Assembly (NCBI GenBank): GCA_919901705.1
Contig: CAKKPR010000184.1
Coordinates: forward strand, 1 to 10,137
DNA: 10,137 bases
Direction: 5' to 3'
Source of the DNA: Thermodesulfovibrionales bacterium
GTDB lineage: Bacteria; Nitrospirota; Thermodesulfovibrionia; Thermodesulfovibrionales; UBA1546
Position 1 is the stretch's first letter; every line of letters starts with the position of its first letter. Made by a program: the position numbers and the translations under genes. This document shows, one piece after another, positions 1-7,259 of this stretch. The notes beneath the pieces are model-generated. The model was not told the DNA's origin. It did no database searches and saw only the letters and a list, made by a program, of their open reading frames with translations.

Positions 1-25
1 TTATAATACCATGAATCAATTTTTA

Positions 26-1933
26 TCATCCGCCTTCCTTCTTAAGGCTGACACTTATTTGCTCGGTAGCCCCTTCTCTTATCTCTATGTCCCTGCTGGC
101 TTCAATAAAGCCTTCTCTGGCAATCTTTATCCGGTGTTTCCCGCCAGAGACTTTCTCGATGGTCAATGGCGTCTGACCCTTTAATGCCCCATCCAGATAA
201 ACATTGCCCCACGGTGAGGCATTTATTACCAGCTTTCCCCCTCCCCCAAACTTATATGAGACCTTAGCTGTCTGCCCTTTCGAGATATTGACCCTTGTCT
301 CCCAGGCAGGGGAATTAGGGTTCTCAAGCCTGACCTTATGACTCCCGGCCTTTAAGTCTTCTATGGTCTTTGGAGTTGTCCCGTAAGCTTTCCCGTCAAC
401 ATAGACATTGGCCCAGGGCATTGCGTTAACTGTCAATCTCCCCTCTGCCTCTTCAGCAGCCTGCCTGGGTTCAGGCACAGGAGGCGCTTTATGTTCTTCC
501 TGAACAGTTGCCGCAGCAGGGGCAGGGGGCTCAATGGCCGGAACAGCTGTGGATGCGAAATTAATCTCAGCCACATCATCCTTTGGAACACAAAACTTGC
601 CTGAAGGGTTATAAGTGCAATAGTTTCCCTCCTCCTCGAAATAACCGGACCATGAGAGGACGTTCCCGTTCTTAAGCGAAATGTTGACTGCCCGTCCTTC
701 CGGCTGAGGGGCAGGCCCTTTGTTTATTGATTTAAGATTTACGGAAGACTTGATGCCGTCAAAATAAGAAAAAATCATATCCCGATTGACCCAGAAAAAA
801 TAGCCGGCTGCCGACAAACAGACAACCGCAACCAAAGATCCTATAAAAGACCCGTATGACCTCTGCTTCTTCTGTATCCGGGGTGCTGGCTTCTGAGCCT
901 CGCGCTGTCTTAATGCAGCTGTCTGCCCGGCTGCCTGAACTGCAAGCGATTCCTTTTCAAGGGGCATGCTTATTGTCTCTTCCACCATCATCGTTTCTTT
1001 TTTTAACTCTGCCTCAATCTCAGCCTTAAATAGGCTATGCATGAACTGCTTGAGAGACAGCGCAGGATCGGCGCGAAGGAGTTCGAACAATATATTTCCA
1101 AGGTCGGCTTCCAGGTCTGATGCATTCTGATAGCGTTCTATTACTTCCCTTGCAAGCGCCTTTAACAATTTTGCCTCCAGTTCAGCCGGCAGGTCGGCAT
1201 TTATGGATGAAGGGAGAGGGTCTATCTGCGCAGCCCTGACTTTTTCGAGGGTATTTATCTCTGAATCCCCCTTAAAAAGTCTTTCGCCTGTCAGCATCTC
1301 GTAAAGCACAATTCCGATGGCAAATATATCGGACCTGTGGTCAATAGTTTTGCCCCAGGCCTGCTCAGGGGACATGTAGGACAGTTTCCCCTTAAGCACC
1401 CCTGTTGTTGTCCTGGACTGTGAGCCTGCCTTTGCAATCCCGAAATCTACGACCTTTACATCGCCATCATAAGATATAAGAATGTTTTGAGGACTTACAT
1501 CCCTGTGAATAATATTAAGGCTTTTCTCCATGCTGTCTTTTTGCCTGTGTGCATAGCTAAGGCCGGAGGCCACTTCCTTTGCTATAAATACTGCGAGGGT
1601 AATAGGGAATTTAATATTTTTTTCATTGCATTTTTTTAAGATGCCCCTGAGGTCTTTGCCTCTTATATATTCCATTGCAATAAAATAATTCTGCTCTATC
1701 TTTCCAAAATCATAGACCTGGGTAATGTTTTTGTGGCTCAGGCGCGCAACGAGTTTGGCCTCGGCTATGAACATATCAATGAATTCCTCGTCAGAGGATA
1801 AATGAGGAAGGATTCTCTTTATGGCAAGCACCCTCTCGAAGCCTTCTATGCCTACTTTTTTTGACTTGAATAGCTCCGCCATGCCGCCGGAGCCTACCTT
1901 GTCGAGCAGAATATATTGACCGAATTTTTCCAT
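26..1933 (-). CDS. Membrane Ser/Thr protein kinase with C-terminal PEGA repeats (635 aa)
   Basis: This is a Hanks-type protein kinase that phosphorylates Ser/Thr on proteins. The cytoplasmic catalytic domain covers about residues 7-290. It has the glycine loop GSGGMAE (14-20), the ATP-binding Lys39 in AIK, helix-C Glu58, the catalytic loop HRDVSPQN (143-150), DFG (163-165) and SPEQ (188-191), so it should be active. The activation segment has a TTT run (175-177) suited to autophosphorylation. A low-complexity linker leads to one membrane helix (about 363-382). The outer part holds a small domain with a Cys pair (439, 448), an Ala/Pro-rich linker, and two PEGA repeats (about 499-565 and 567-633) that share PW.NVY.DG....TP. 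PEGA repeats are usually extracytoplasmic, so the protein may sense or bind the envelope. The ATG lies two bases after the PP2C stop and has no clear ribosome binding site, which suggests translational coupling. The natural substrate is unknown; the neighbouring FHA protein is the obvious candidate. Confidence 0.93.
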   Translation of the reverse strand: MEKFGQYILLDKVGSGGMAELFKSKKVGIEGFERVLAIKRILPHLSSDEEFIDMFIAEAKLVARLSHKNITQVYDFGKIEQNYFIAMEYIRGKDLRGILKKCNEKNIKFPITLAVFIAKEVASGLSYAHRQKDSMEKSLNIIHRDVSPQNILISYDGDVKVVDFGIAKAGSQSRTTTGVLKGKLSYMSPEQAWGKTIDHRSDIFAIGIVLYEMLTGERLFKGDSEINTLEKVRAAQIDPLPSSINADLPAELEAKLLKALAREVIERYQNASDLEADLGNILFELLRADPALSLKQFMHSLFKAEIEAELKKETMMVEETISMPLEKESLAVQAAGQTAALRQREAQKPAPRIQKKQRSYGSFIGSLVAVVCLSAAGYFFWVNRDMIFSYFDGIKSSVNLKSINKGPAPQPEGRAVNISLKNGNVLSWSGYFEEEGNYCTYNPSGKFCVPKDDVAEINFASTAVPAIEPPAPAAATVQEEHKAPPVPEPRQAAEEAEGRLTVNAMPWANVYVDGKAYGTTPKTIEDLKAGSHKVRLENPNSPAWETRVNISKGQTAKVSYKFGGGGKLVINASPWGNVYLDGALKGQTPLTIEKVSGGKHRIKIAREGFIEASRDIEIREGATEQISVSLKKEGG

Positions 1934-1935
1934 GT

Positions 1936-2730
1936 TTACTTAAATTTTACCAGTATTGCCGTGATATTATCATGTCCGCCTTTTTCATTGGCCCTTTTGA
2001 TAAGTTTTTCGCAGCTTTCTTCAAGTAACCCTCCCTCACCCTCTCGCAGAGTCGAGTCTCCGACCTTTACTAAAGGAGGAAGGGAACTTTTTATTATATC
2101 AAGCATCTCGGCCTCCTCTAACATGCCTGAAAGGCCGTCGCTGCATAGCAAAAAAATATCTTCACTTATTATGCTTTCTACTCTGCAGTCGCATGTTATA
2201 TCTGCGTTAATTCCTATGGCCCTTGTTATCACATGCTTCAATGAGTAATTCCTCGCCTGTTCTTTGGTAATGGTGCCGCGTCTTATTTCCTCTGCTGCGA
2301 GTGAATGGTCTTCTGTTATCTGTTCAATGCTGTTGCCTCTTATCCTGTAAAGCCTGCTGTCCCCGGCATGACATATATATGCCTTATTGTCTCTTACAAG
2401 CAGGGCGACCATTGTTGTTCCCATGCCTTTTGATGCATTGAATATATATCTGTTTGCAAGCCTCATTCCGGAAGAGATGATATTAATCTCTCTGGGGAGC
2501 GAATGGTCCATGCCGAACGGCCATGTTATTTCATGGTCCGAGAGCGCTGTTTTAATAAAATTTTTGACGGTTTCTATTGCCATGCTGCTTGCCATATCGC
2601 CGCCTGCGTGTCCTCCCATGCCGTCGGCGACAACAAACAGTCCATATTCAGGTTCGACTGCGTAATTGTCCTCGTTGCGGTGTCTTTTAAGTCCTATGTC
2701 TGTTTTCCCGCATACAAGAAAATTACTCAT
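1936..2730 (-). CDS. PP2C-family Ser/Thr protein phosphatase (264 aa)
   Basis: This is a metal-dependent protein phosphatase of the PP2C/Stp1/PstP type, which removes phosphate from Ser/Thr residues. The family motifs are all present: RHRNEDNY (16-23), ADGMGGHAGG (35-44) with the metal ligands Asp36/Gly37, HAGDSR with Asp124, SDGLSG with Asp198, and GGHDN with Asp254/Asn255 near the C-terminus. There is no signal peptide or membrane segment, so it acts in the cytoplasm. The length matches stand-alone bacterial PP2Cs. Its ATG overlaps the end of the cyclase gene by eight bases and is preceded by GAGGT five bases upstream, so translation is probably coupled but also has its own ribosome binding site. 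It ends two bases before the kinase gene. By analogy with stp/pknB pairs it is probably the opposing enzyme of that kinase; this is inferred from adjacency. Confidence 0.95.
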   Translation of the reverse strand: MSNFLVCGKTDIGLKRHRNEDNYAVEPEYGLFVVADGMGGHAGGDMASSMAIETVKNFIKTALSDHEITWPFGMDHSLPREINIISSGMRLANRYIFNASKGMGTTMVALLVRDNKAYICHAGDSRLYRIRGNSIEQITEDHSLAAEEIRRGTITKEQARNYSLKHVITRAIGINADITCDCRVESIISEDIFLLCSDGLSGMLEEAEMLDIIKSSLPPLVKVGDSTLREGEGGLLEESCEKLIKRANEKGGHDNITAILVKFK

Positions 2731-4267
2731 ATATTACCTCATATATTCCTACTTCCATGGTCTTGCCTTTTATCTTCTGCATTCCTATGGAACGGGTTTT
2801 AAAAATACCTTTTACCTGCTCATAAGTTGCTTCCCCTATATAGATGCTTCCCTCAGCAGCCATTTTTTCCAGTCTGGAGGCAATATTAATTGTGTCGCCT
2901 ATTGCCGTATATTCCACTCTTTTTGAGGAACCGATATTGCCGATGACGGCAGTCCCTGTATTTATTCCTATCCGGACCTCAAATTTATTCAGTTTTTTAA
3001 TTTCTTTTTGTATATCAATTGCCGCCTTGACTGCCATCTCAGTATAATCCATATCGTGAAACGGGGCGCCGAATATTGCCATGGCAGCATCACCGATAAA
3101 TTTATCAATACTGCCTTTATATCTGAAAACCACATCGGTTATTATGTCAAAATATTTGTTTAAAAGTCTTACTGTCTCCATGGGGCCGAGTTCTTCGGAA
3201 AGTCTGGTAAAACCTTTTATGTCTGTAAAAAGAACAGTTATCATCCTCTCGTTTACCTCGCACGTGCCTTTGCCTTTGATTATCTCTTCAACCACCTGAG
3301 GAGAATGATATCTCATCAGGCTTTGCCGCGCCTCGCGCTCTTTGAGCATCTTATCTCTGAGATTTGTCTGCTCTATGCCTATAGCTGAAATATTTCCTAT
3401 AGTGGTAAGCAGGTGGAGTTCATCATGGGTGAATTGCCTGTCTGAATTCAGAATGTCAACATAAATAACACCTGTTACCCTTTCCGCTCCAAGTAAAGGG
3501 ACGCACATCGCAGAACGTATGCCATACATAAAGATGCTCTCGGATTCCCTGAATCTCGAATCTCTTTTGGCATCAGCCACTAACAGGGAGATTTCTTCAT
3601 CCATAACCCTGTTTATTACGGTTCTGCTCAGCATTAATTTATCTTCTTTGCCTGATATTTTACCGGCGTCTCTGGCGAGCGCAGTTTTTATGGAGCCCAG
3701 CTCCTCATCTTTCATCAGGATATATACCCTTTCAGCCTTAATATCGCCCAGAATTGTATTAGCCGTCAGATTCAATATGGAATCAATCTCTGATTCTTTT
3801 AAAATAGCCCTGCTTATCTGGTAAAGGCTGCTTAGCATCGCTGTTCGTTTTCTGAGGATATCGGGAGAGAAACCGTCATCCTTTTCTTCTATTGTGCCCA
3901 TCAGAATGTCTTTTGCAGGTTTGATGATTGTTTGAAGATCCGATGTGTCAGCTTCTACAAATATGTCTTCTTTCCCTGAATCAAAAAGAAGGGTGTTGCC
4001 GCCTATGATAATGGCATCGCCGGTCTTGATGCCTGTGCTTGTGATTTTTACCCCATTGACCCAGGTGCCGTTTTGACTTCCGAGGTCTTTGATGAAATAC
4101 TCGCCATTGCTTAGAAATATCTCGGTGTGATGACGGGAAACCCTTTTGTCTTCAAACGCAATATCATTGTCTGCAGCCCTCCCGATTCTGAACGGGAAAT
4201 TCAGCAGCGGGTATGTCTCGCCTTTTCTTTCTCCGGATGTGATATTGAGCTTAAAAGTTTCCGGCAT
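2723..4267 (-). CDS. FHA-GAF-class III adenylate cyclase fusion (514 aa)
   Basis: This is a cytoplasmic three-domain signalling protein. The FHA domain (about 5-95) has GR (29-30), SRHH (44-47), GSQNGT (63-68) and VNG (70-72), which are the residues that read phosphothreonine. A GAF domain (about 140-310) follows; its ligand cannot be told from sequence. The C-terminal class III nucleotidyl cyclase domain (about 338-514) has metal ligands Asp349 (FTDIKGF) and Asp393 (KFIGDAA), substrate-selecting Lys389 and Thr454 (in EYTAIGD), and transition-state residues Asn461 and Arg465 (NIASR). The Lys/Thr pair is typical of class IIIb adenylate cyclases, so cAMP is the likely product. The ATG is three bases after the ribBA stop with no clear ribosome binding site, which suggests coupling to ribBA. 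The 3' end overlaps the phosphatase gene. A plausible model, not shown by sequence, is that kinase phosphorylation recruits or tunes the cyclase through the FHA domain. Confidence 0.93.
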   Translation of the reverse strand: MPETFKLNITSGERKGETYPLLNFPFRIGRAADNDIAFEDKRVSRHHTEIFLSNGEYFIKDLGSQNGTWVNGVKITSTGIKTGDAIIIGGNTLLFDSGKEDIFVEADTSDLQTIIKPAKDILMGTIEEKDDGFSPDILRKRTAMLSSLYQISRAILKESEIDSILNLTANTILGDIKAERVYILMKDEELGSIKTALARDAGKISGKEDKLMLSRTVINRVMDEEISLLVADAKRDSRFRESESIFMYGIRSAMCVPLLGAERVTGVIYVDILNSDRQFTHDELHLLTTIGNISAIGIEQTNLRDKMLKEREARQSLMRYHSPQVVEEIIKGKGTCEVNERMITVLFTDIKGFTRLSEELGPMETVRLLNKYFDIITDVVFRYKGSIDKFIGDAAMAIFGAPFHDMDYTEMAVKAAIDIQKEIKKLNKFEVRIGINTGTAVIGNIGSSKRVEYTAIGDTINIASRLEKMAAEGSIYIGEATYEQVKGIFKTRSIGMQKIKGKTMEVGIYEVIYE

Positions 4268-4270
4268 TGT

Positions 4271-5485
4271 TCATACGCTATCCAGCATATGCCCTAATTT
4301 TTTCTTTTTTGTTTTGAGGTAAAGAATATTTTTGTCATGAGGCTTTGTCTCTATCGGAACTCTTTCTACTACCTTGAGCCCATATCCCTCAAGCCCAACA
4401 ATCTTCTTGGGATTATTTGTCAGCAGCCGCATCTTTCTCACGCCAAGGTCAACAAGCATCTGTGCTCCTATGCCATAATCCCTGAGGTCCGGTTTAAACC
4501 CGAGTTTTATATTGGCCTCGACAGTATCAAATCCTTTGTCCTGAAGTTCGTACGACCTTAATTTGTTGACGAGGCCTATCCCTCTTCCCTCCTGCCTCAT
4601 ATATAAGATAACGCCTTTCCCTTCTTTCCCTATGAGTTCCATGGCCTCATGAAGCTGTTCGCCGCAATCGCACCTTTTTGAACCAAAGACATCACCCGTA
4701 AGACACTCTGAATGTACCCTGACAAGGACCTCGTCTTCGTGTTTTATCTCTCCTTTGACAAGGGCTATATGTATGTTGCTGTCCAGTTCATTTGCATAAG
4801 CGATAGCCGTAAAATCCCCCCCAAACTCTGTAGGCAGTGTTGTTGTTGTTATGCGTTTTACAAAAAGCTCTGCCCTCATCCTGTATTTGATCAGGTCTTT
4901 TACAGTCACTATCTTCATGTTGTGTTTCTTTGAAAATTCCATGAGCTGGGGCACTCTTGACATTGTGCCGTCGTCATTCATAATCTCGCATATAACGCCT
5001 GCCGGATAAAGGCCTGCAAGCCTTGAAAGGTCAACAGAGCCTTCTGTCTGGCCGGCCCTCTGTAGTACCCCGCCTCTTTTGGCCCGCAGAGGGAAGATAT
5101 GTCCCGGTTTGGAAATATCTTCCGGTTTTGTATTTGGGTTAATTGCCGTAAGTATGGTGGTTGCCCTGTCAGAGGCGGAAATTCCTGTTGTTACACCCTT
5201 TTTAGACTCTATAGATACAGTGAAGGCAGTGCCGAATGGCGAGGTATTGTCATCTGTCATCATCTGAAGTTTTAATTCCTCCACCCGTTCAGGCGTAAGA
5301 GAAAGGCATATAAGCCCCCTCCCATGCTTTGCCATAAAATTAATTGCCTGTGGTGTTACCTTCTCTGCCGCCATGCACAGGTCGCCTTCATTCTCGCGGT
5401 CTTCATCATCTACAAGAATTATCATCTTGCCTTTTGTTATGTCATCTATTGCTTCGTCTATTGTATTGAATTTATACCTTTCCAT
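4271..5485 (-). CDS. ribBA: Bifunctional DHBP synthase / GTP cyclohydrolase II (404 aa)
   Basis: This enzyme supplies both precursors of riboflavin. The N-terminal RibB half (about 1-200) converts ribulose 5-phosphate to 3,4-dihydroxy-2-butanone 4-phosphate. The C-terminal RibA half (about 205-404) opens GTP to the pyrimidine precursor. RibB shows DDEDRENEGD (26-35), GRGLIC and the GHIFPLRAKRGGV segment. RibA shows the zinc ligands Cys261, Cys272 and Cys274 (HSEC...CDCG), then RQEGRGIGL and the NNPKK segment near the end. Both halves look intact. The frame stays open upstream to an ATG at 5602, but those 39 extra codons are translated from a dispersed repeat. The start at 5485 (MERYKFNTIDEAIDDI) matches the family and has AAAGGAG twelve bases upstream, a slightly long spacing. 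ribE lies upstream in the same direction and the cyclase gene follows three bases later. Confidence 0.95.
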   Translation of the reverse strand: MERYKFNTIDEAIDDITKGKMIILVDDEDRENEGDLCMAAEKVTPQAINFMAKHGRGLICLSLTPERVEELKLQMMTDDNTSPFGTAFTVSIESKKGVTTGISASDRATTILTAINPNTKPEDISKPGHIFPLRAKRGGVLQRAGQTEGSVDLSRLAGLYPAGVICEIMNDDGTMSRVPQLMEFSKKHNMKIVTVKDLIKYRMRAELFVKRITTTTLPTEFGGDFTAIAYANELDSNIHIALVKGEIKHEDEVLVRVHSECLTGDVFGSKRCDCGEQLHEAMELIGKEGKGVILYMRQEGRGIGLVNKLRSYELQDKGFDTVEANIKLGFKPDLRDYGIGAQMLVDLGVRKMRLLTNNPKKIVGLEGYGLKVVERVPIETKPHDKNILYLKTKKKKLGHMLDSV

Positions 5486-5497
5486 TTTCCCAGTTGT

Positions 5498-5504
5498 CTC
5501 CTTT
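5498..5504 (-). promoter_or_regulatory. Ribosome binding site of ribBA, next to a palindromic repeat
   Basis: The minus strand reads AAAGGAG, twelve bases before the ATG at 5485. It supports that start over the longer open frame. The repeat at 5509-5629 ends only four bases upstream, so the folded repeat in the mRNA would sit right beside the ribosome landing site. Confidence 0.65.
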
Positions 5505-5508
5505 AGTC

Positions 5509-5629
5509 TGTCATTCTGAGCGTAGCGAAGAATCTCGCCTTTAAAAATTGCGGAGACTGCCCTGAGTCTTGAGATTGCTTCGGCTTCGCCTCGCAATGAC
5601 AAACGAGGGTCTCACTCCCCACAACGACA
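5509..5629 (+). repeat. Dispersed palindromic repeat (MITE- or REP-like), copy 1
   Basis: The core at 5509-5601 has imperfect inverted ends. The left arm starts TGTCATTCTGAG (5509-5520) and runs to AATCTCGC. The right arm, 5571-5601, reads on the other strand TGTCATTGCGAG followed by GCGAAGCCGAAGCAATCTC. A degenerate third arm (minus strand TGTCGTTGTGGGGAG, ending at 5629) extends the right side. The middle contains ATTGCGGAG. The segment from ATTGCGGAG to the right end aligns with copy 2 (8324-8458) read on the opposite strand, so the two are relatives in opposite orientation. It fills most of the 147-base gap between ribE and ribBA and encodes no protein. The family name is unknown to me; it could spread with the help of a transposase elsewhere. 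Confidence 0.8.
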
Positions 5630-5632
5630 TTT

Positions 5633-6274
5633 TTAAATATATCCGCTTTTCATCAGGGTCTTCATAAACCCCGTATCTTTATCCGCATCTTTATTTAAGA
5701 ATTTTGCAACATATTTCCCTAAAATATCCGACTCAAGATTTACAGTATCCCCAACTCCCTTAAAGCCGATGGTAGTAAGTTTTGCTGTATGAGGAATTAT
5801 AACAATTGTAAAACCATTACTTAATACATCAACTACCGTAAGGCTTATACCGTCCACAGCAACAGAGCCTTTTTCGACAAGAAATCTTGTTACCTTTTCC
5901 GGCGCCTCAATCCCGACCTTGAGCATATCTCCCATATTCACTTTTGAGCGGATGCTTCCTACAGCGTCAACATGCCCTGTTACAAAATGCCCGCCGATCT
6001 TTGAATCAGGCCTCAACGAAGGCTCGAGGTTAATTCTGCTGCCTGTCTTAAGGCTGCCGAGGTTTGTGCTTTGCAGTGTTTCATCAGAAAGGTCAAAGGA
6101 AAGCATATTATTGTTCTTGCTTACAACAGTGAGGCACACGCCATTTACAGAGATGCTGTCTCCAGGTTTTGCAGTTGCTGCAGATTCATCAGCCCTGAGC
6201 GAGAGCACTGCGCCGCCGCTGCGCCTCTTAACGGATGTTATCTCACCCGTTTCAAGTATCAGGCCTGTAAACAA
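5633..6274 (-). CDS. ribE: Riboflavin synthase, alpha chain (213 aa, TTG start)
   Basis: Riboflavin synthase makes riboflavin and a recycled pyrimidine from two molecules of 6,7-dimethyl-8-ribityllumazine, the last step of riboflavin synthesis. The protein has the family's two similar lumazine-binding halves: the first begins MFTGLILETGEI and contains SVNGVCLTVV, and the second contains GGHFVTGHVD, then VAVDGISLTVVDV. Length is normal for the family, which is often named ribE or ribC. The start codon is TTG at 6272-6274: the family begins exactly with MFTG, and AAGGGAG lies four bases upstream. The preceding gene stops one base before this TTG, so translation is probably coupled. Downstream, the dispersed repeat separates it from ribBA. 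The other riboflavin genes, ribD and ribH, are not in this window. Confidence 0.95.
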   Translation of the reverse strand: MFTGLILETGEITSVKRRSGGAVLSLRADESAATAKPGDSISVNGVCLTVVSKNNNMLSFDLSDETLQSTNLGSLKTGSRINLEPSLRPDSKIGGHFVTGHVDAVGSIRSKVNMGDMLKVGIEAPEKVTRFLVEKGSVAVDGISLTVVDVLSNGFTIVIIPHTAKLTTIGFKGVGDTVNLESDILGKYVAKFLNKDADKDTGFMKTLMKSGYI

Positions 6275-6275
6275 A

Positions 6276-6632
6276 TCACTCCCTTATATCGAGATTAAAA
6301 ACAATTTTTTTCTGATACAGGCCTAAGATATCAACTGTTTCAGACCATGAGGCTCTTATCCGGATCAGGTTGCCTTCACTTACAACCTCTATATCCTTTT
6401 CTGTTATAGGAATTTTGAGTTCTTCGGCCCTTTCAGCAATCTGAGCCCTGGTCTTTTCAAGATTTCCAACGCTGATCCTTGCTAATTCCGTTGCATCGGT
6501 TTTAAGGGTTGAATATCTGTACTGCGGCATCCCGAACTGTATACCTGCATACATAGCAAATGCAATGAGCGCCGTGATAAAGGCAAACTTGAAAAATCCG
6601 TTTTCATTATTGAGCAATCCTGCCTTTTTCAT
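6276..6632 (-). CDS. Small single-pass membrane protein, DUF4845-like (118 aa)
   Basis: The function is unknown. A short charged N-terminus (MKKAGLLNNENG) leads into one hydrophobic segment at about residues 13-32, followed by a soluble C-terminal part rich in charged residues with a probable helix (about 40-72) and a beta-rich end (IEVVSEGNLIRIRASW and KKIVFNLDI). This plan, together with the position directly after lepB, resembles the DUF4845 proteins encoded next to lepB in many proteobacteria; the assignment rests on layout and general pattern. The ATG overlaps the lepB stop as ATGA, and GGGAGG sits eight bases upstream inside lepB. It ends one base before the ribE start. The N-terminus could anchor it in the inner membrane with the C-terminal part in the periplasm. 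Confidence 0.8.
   Translation of the reverse strand: MKKAGLLNNENGFFKFAFITALIAFAMYAGIQFGMPQYRYSTLKTDATELARISVGNLEKTRAQIAERAEELKIPITEKDIEVVSEGNLIRIRASWSETVDILGLYQKKIVFNLDIRE
6279..6285 (-). promoter_or_regulatory. Ribosome binding site deciding the TTG start of ribE
   Basis: The minus strand reads AAGGGAG, four bases before TTG at 6274-6272. It overlaps the last codons of the upstream gene. No in-frame ATG lies near the conserved FTG residues, so this site fixes the unusual start. Confidence 0.7.
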
Positions 6633-7240
6633 TTTACCAACCTCCCTATTCTTGCAAATCTTACCCAGTTATTTTTACTGTCCCATGACCAGTACAGTAT
6701 CAGCGCCTTGCCTTTTATGTCCTTACGGTCCACATATCCCCAATAGCGGCTGTCATAGCTCTGGTCACGGTTATCTCCCATAACAAAAAATTTATTCCTG
6801 GGCACAATCAAGGGCCCGAAATTATCTCTTGGTTCAATCCCCATCGGCCTTATAGAATTGTCAGTATGCTGGGCATAGGGTTCGCTTGTCTGCTTGCCGT
6901 TAACATATATAGTCTTGTTCTTTGATTCAACCACATCGCCCTCAACTGCAATTATCCTTTTAATGAAATCCCTCGTCGGGTCTTCGGGATACTTGAAGAC
7001 TATTATATTCCCTTTTTCAGGTTTCGTAAATTCCAGAACCATTGTTTCAGAAAAAGGAATCTTAGTGCCGTAGAGAAACTTATTAACAAGGATATGATCT
7101 CCTATAACGAGCGTTGGTATCATTGAGCCTGAAGGGATCTTAAATGCCTGTATTATATATGCCCTTATAAGCAGCGCCAGAATAAGCGCCGTGATTATTG
7201 CCTCTGTGTATTCCCATAATAACCTTTTTTTGCTCTTCAC
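6629..7240 (-). CDS. lepB: Signal peptidase I (203 aa, GTG start)
   Basis: This membrane peptidase cleaves signal peptides from exported proteins. One N-terminal membrane helix (about 12-30) is followed by the catalytic boxes: IPSGSMIPTL with nucleophile Ser39, DFIKRIIAVEGD with general base Lys94, and VMGDNRDQSYDSRYWG. The size and single anchor resemble the compact type found in many bacteria rather than the longer E. coli enzyme, which has two anchors. The start is GTG at 7238-7240, supported by AAGGAG (7246-7251) five bases upstream. It follows the ROK kinase gene after 19 bases and overlaps the next gene by four (ATGA). Nothing looks degenerate, so it is probably a housekeeping enzyme. 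Confidence 0.96.
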   Translation of the reverse strand: MKSKKRLLWEYTEAIITALILALLIRAYIIQAFKIPSGSMIPTLVIGDHILVNKFLYGTKIPFSETMVLEFTKPEKGNIIVFKYPEDPTRDFIKRIIAVEGDVVESKNKTIYVNGKQTSEPYAQHTDNSIRPMGIEPRDNFGPLIVPRNKFFVMGDNRDQSYDSRYWGYVDRKDIKGKALILYWSWDSKNNWVRFARIGRLVK

Positions 7241-7245
7241 TATTT

Positions 7246-7251
7246 CTCCTT
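7246..7251 (-). promoter_or_regulatory. Ribosome binding site deciding the GTG start of lepB
   Basis: The minus strand reads AAGGAG, five bases before the GTG at 7240. This is a near-ideal site and spacing, and it supports GTG as the true start. Confidence 0.75.
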
Positions 7252-7259
7252 AAGCGGCA

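Noticed and set aside
1..25. Start of a further gene or terminator at the left edge
   Set aside because: Only a three-codon frame is present on the minus strand, and no stem with a T-run is visible in the 25 bases.
26..4267. Type VI secretion regulatory trio (PpkA/PppA/Fha)
   Set aside because: The enzyme types match loosely, but no type VI structural gene is present and the FHA protein here is a cyclase fusion, so the label is not supported.
5486..5602. N-terminal 39-codon extension of ribBA beginning MSLRGEAEAISRL
   Set aside because: It is translated from the dispersed repeat, is absent from the family's normal N-terminus, and the ATG at 5485 has its own ribosome binding site.
6275..6632. 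Possible FMN riboswitch upstream of the riboflavin genes
   Set aside because: ribE is preceded directly by coding sequence, with one base between genes, so there is no room for the conserved aptamer. The ribE-ribBA gap is filled by the repeat.
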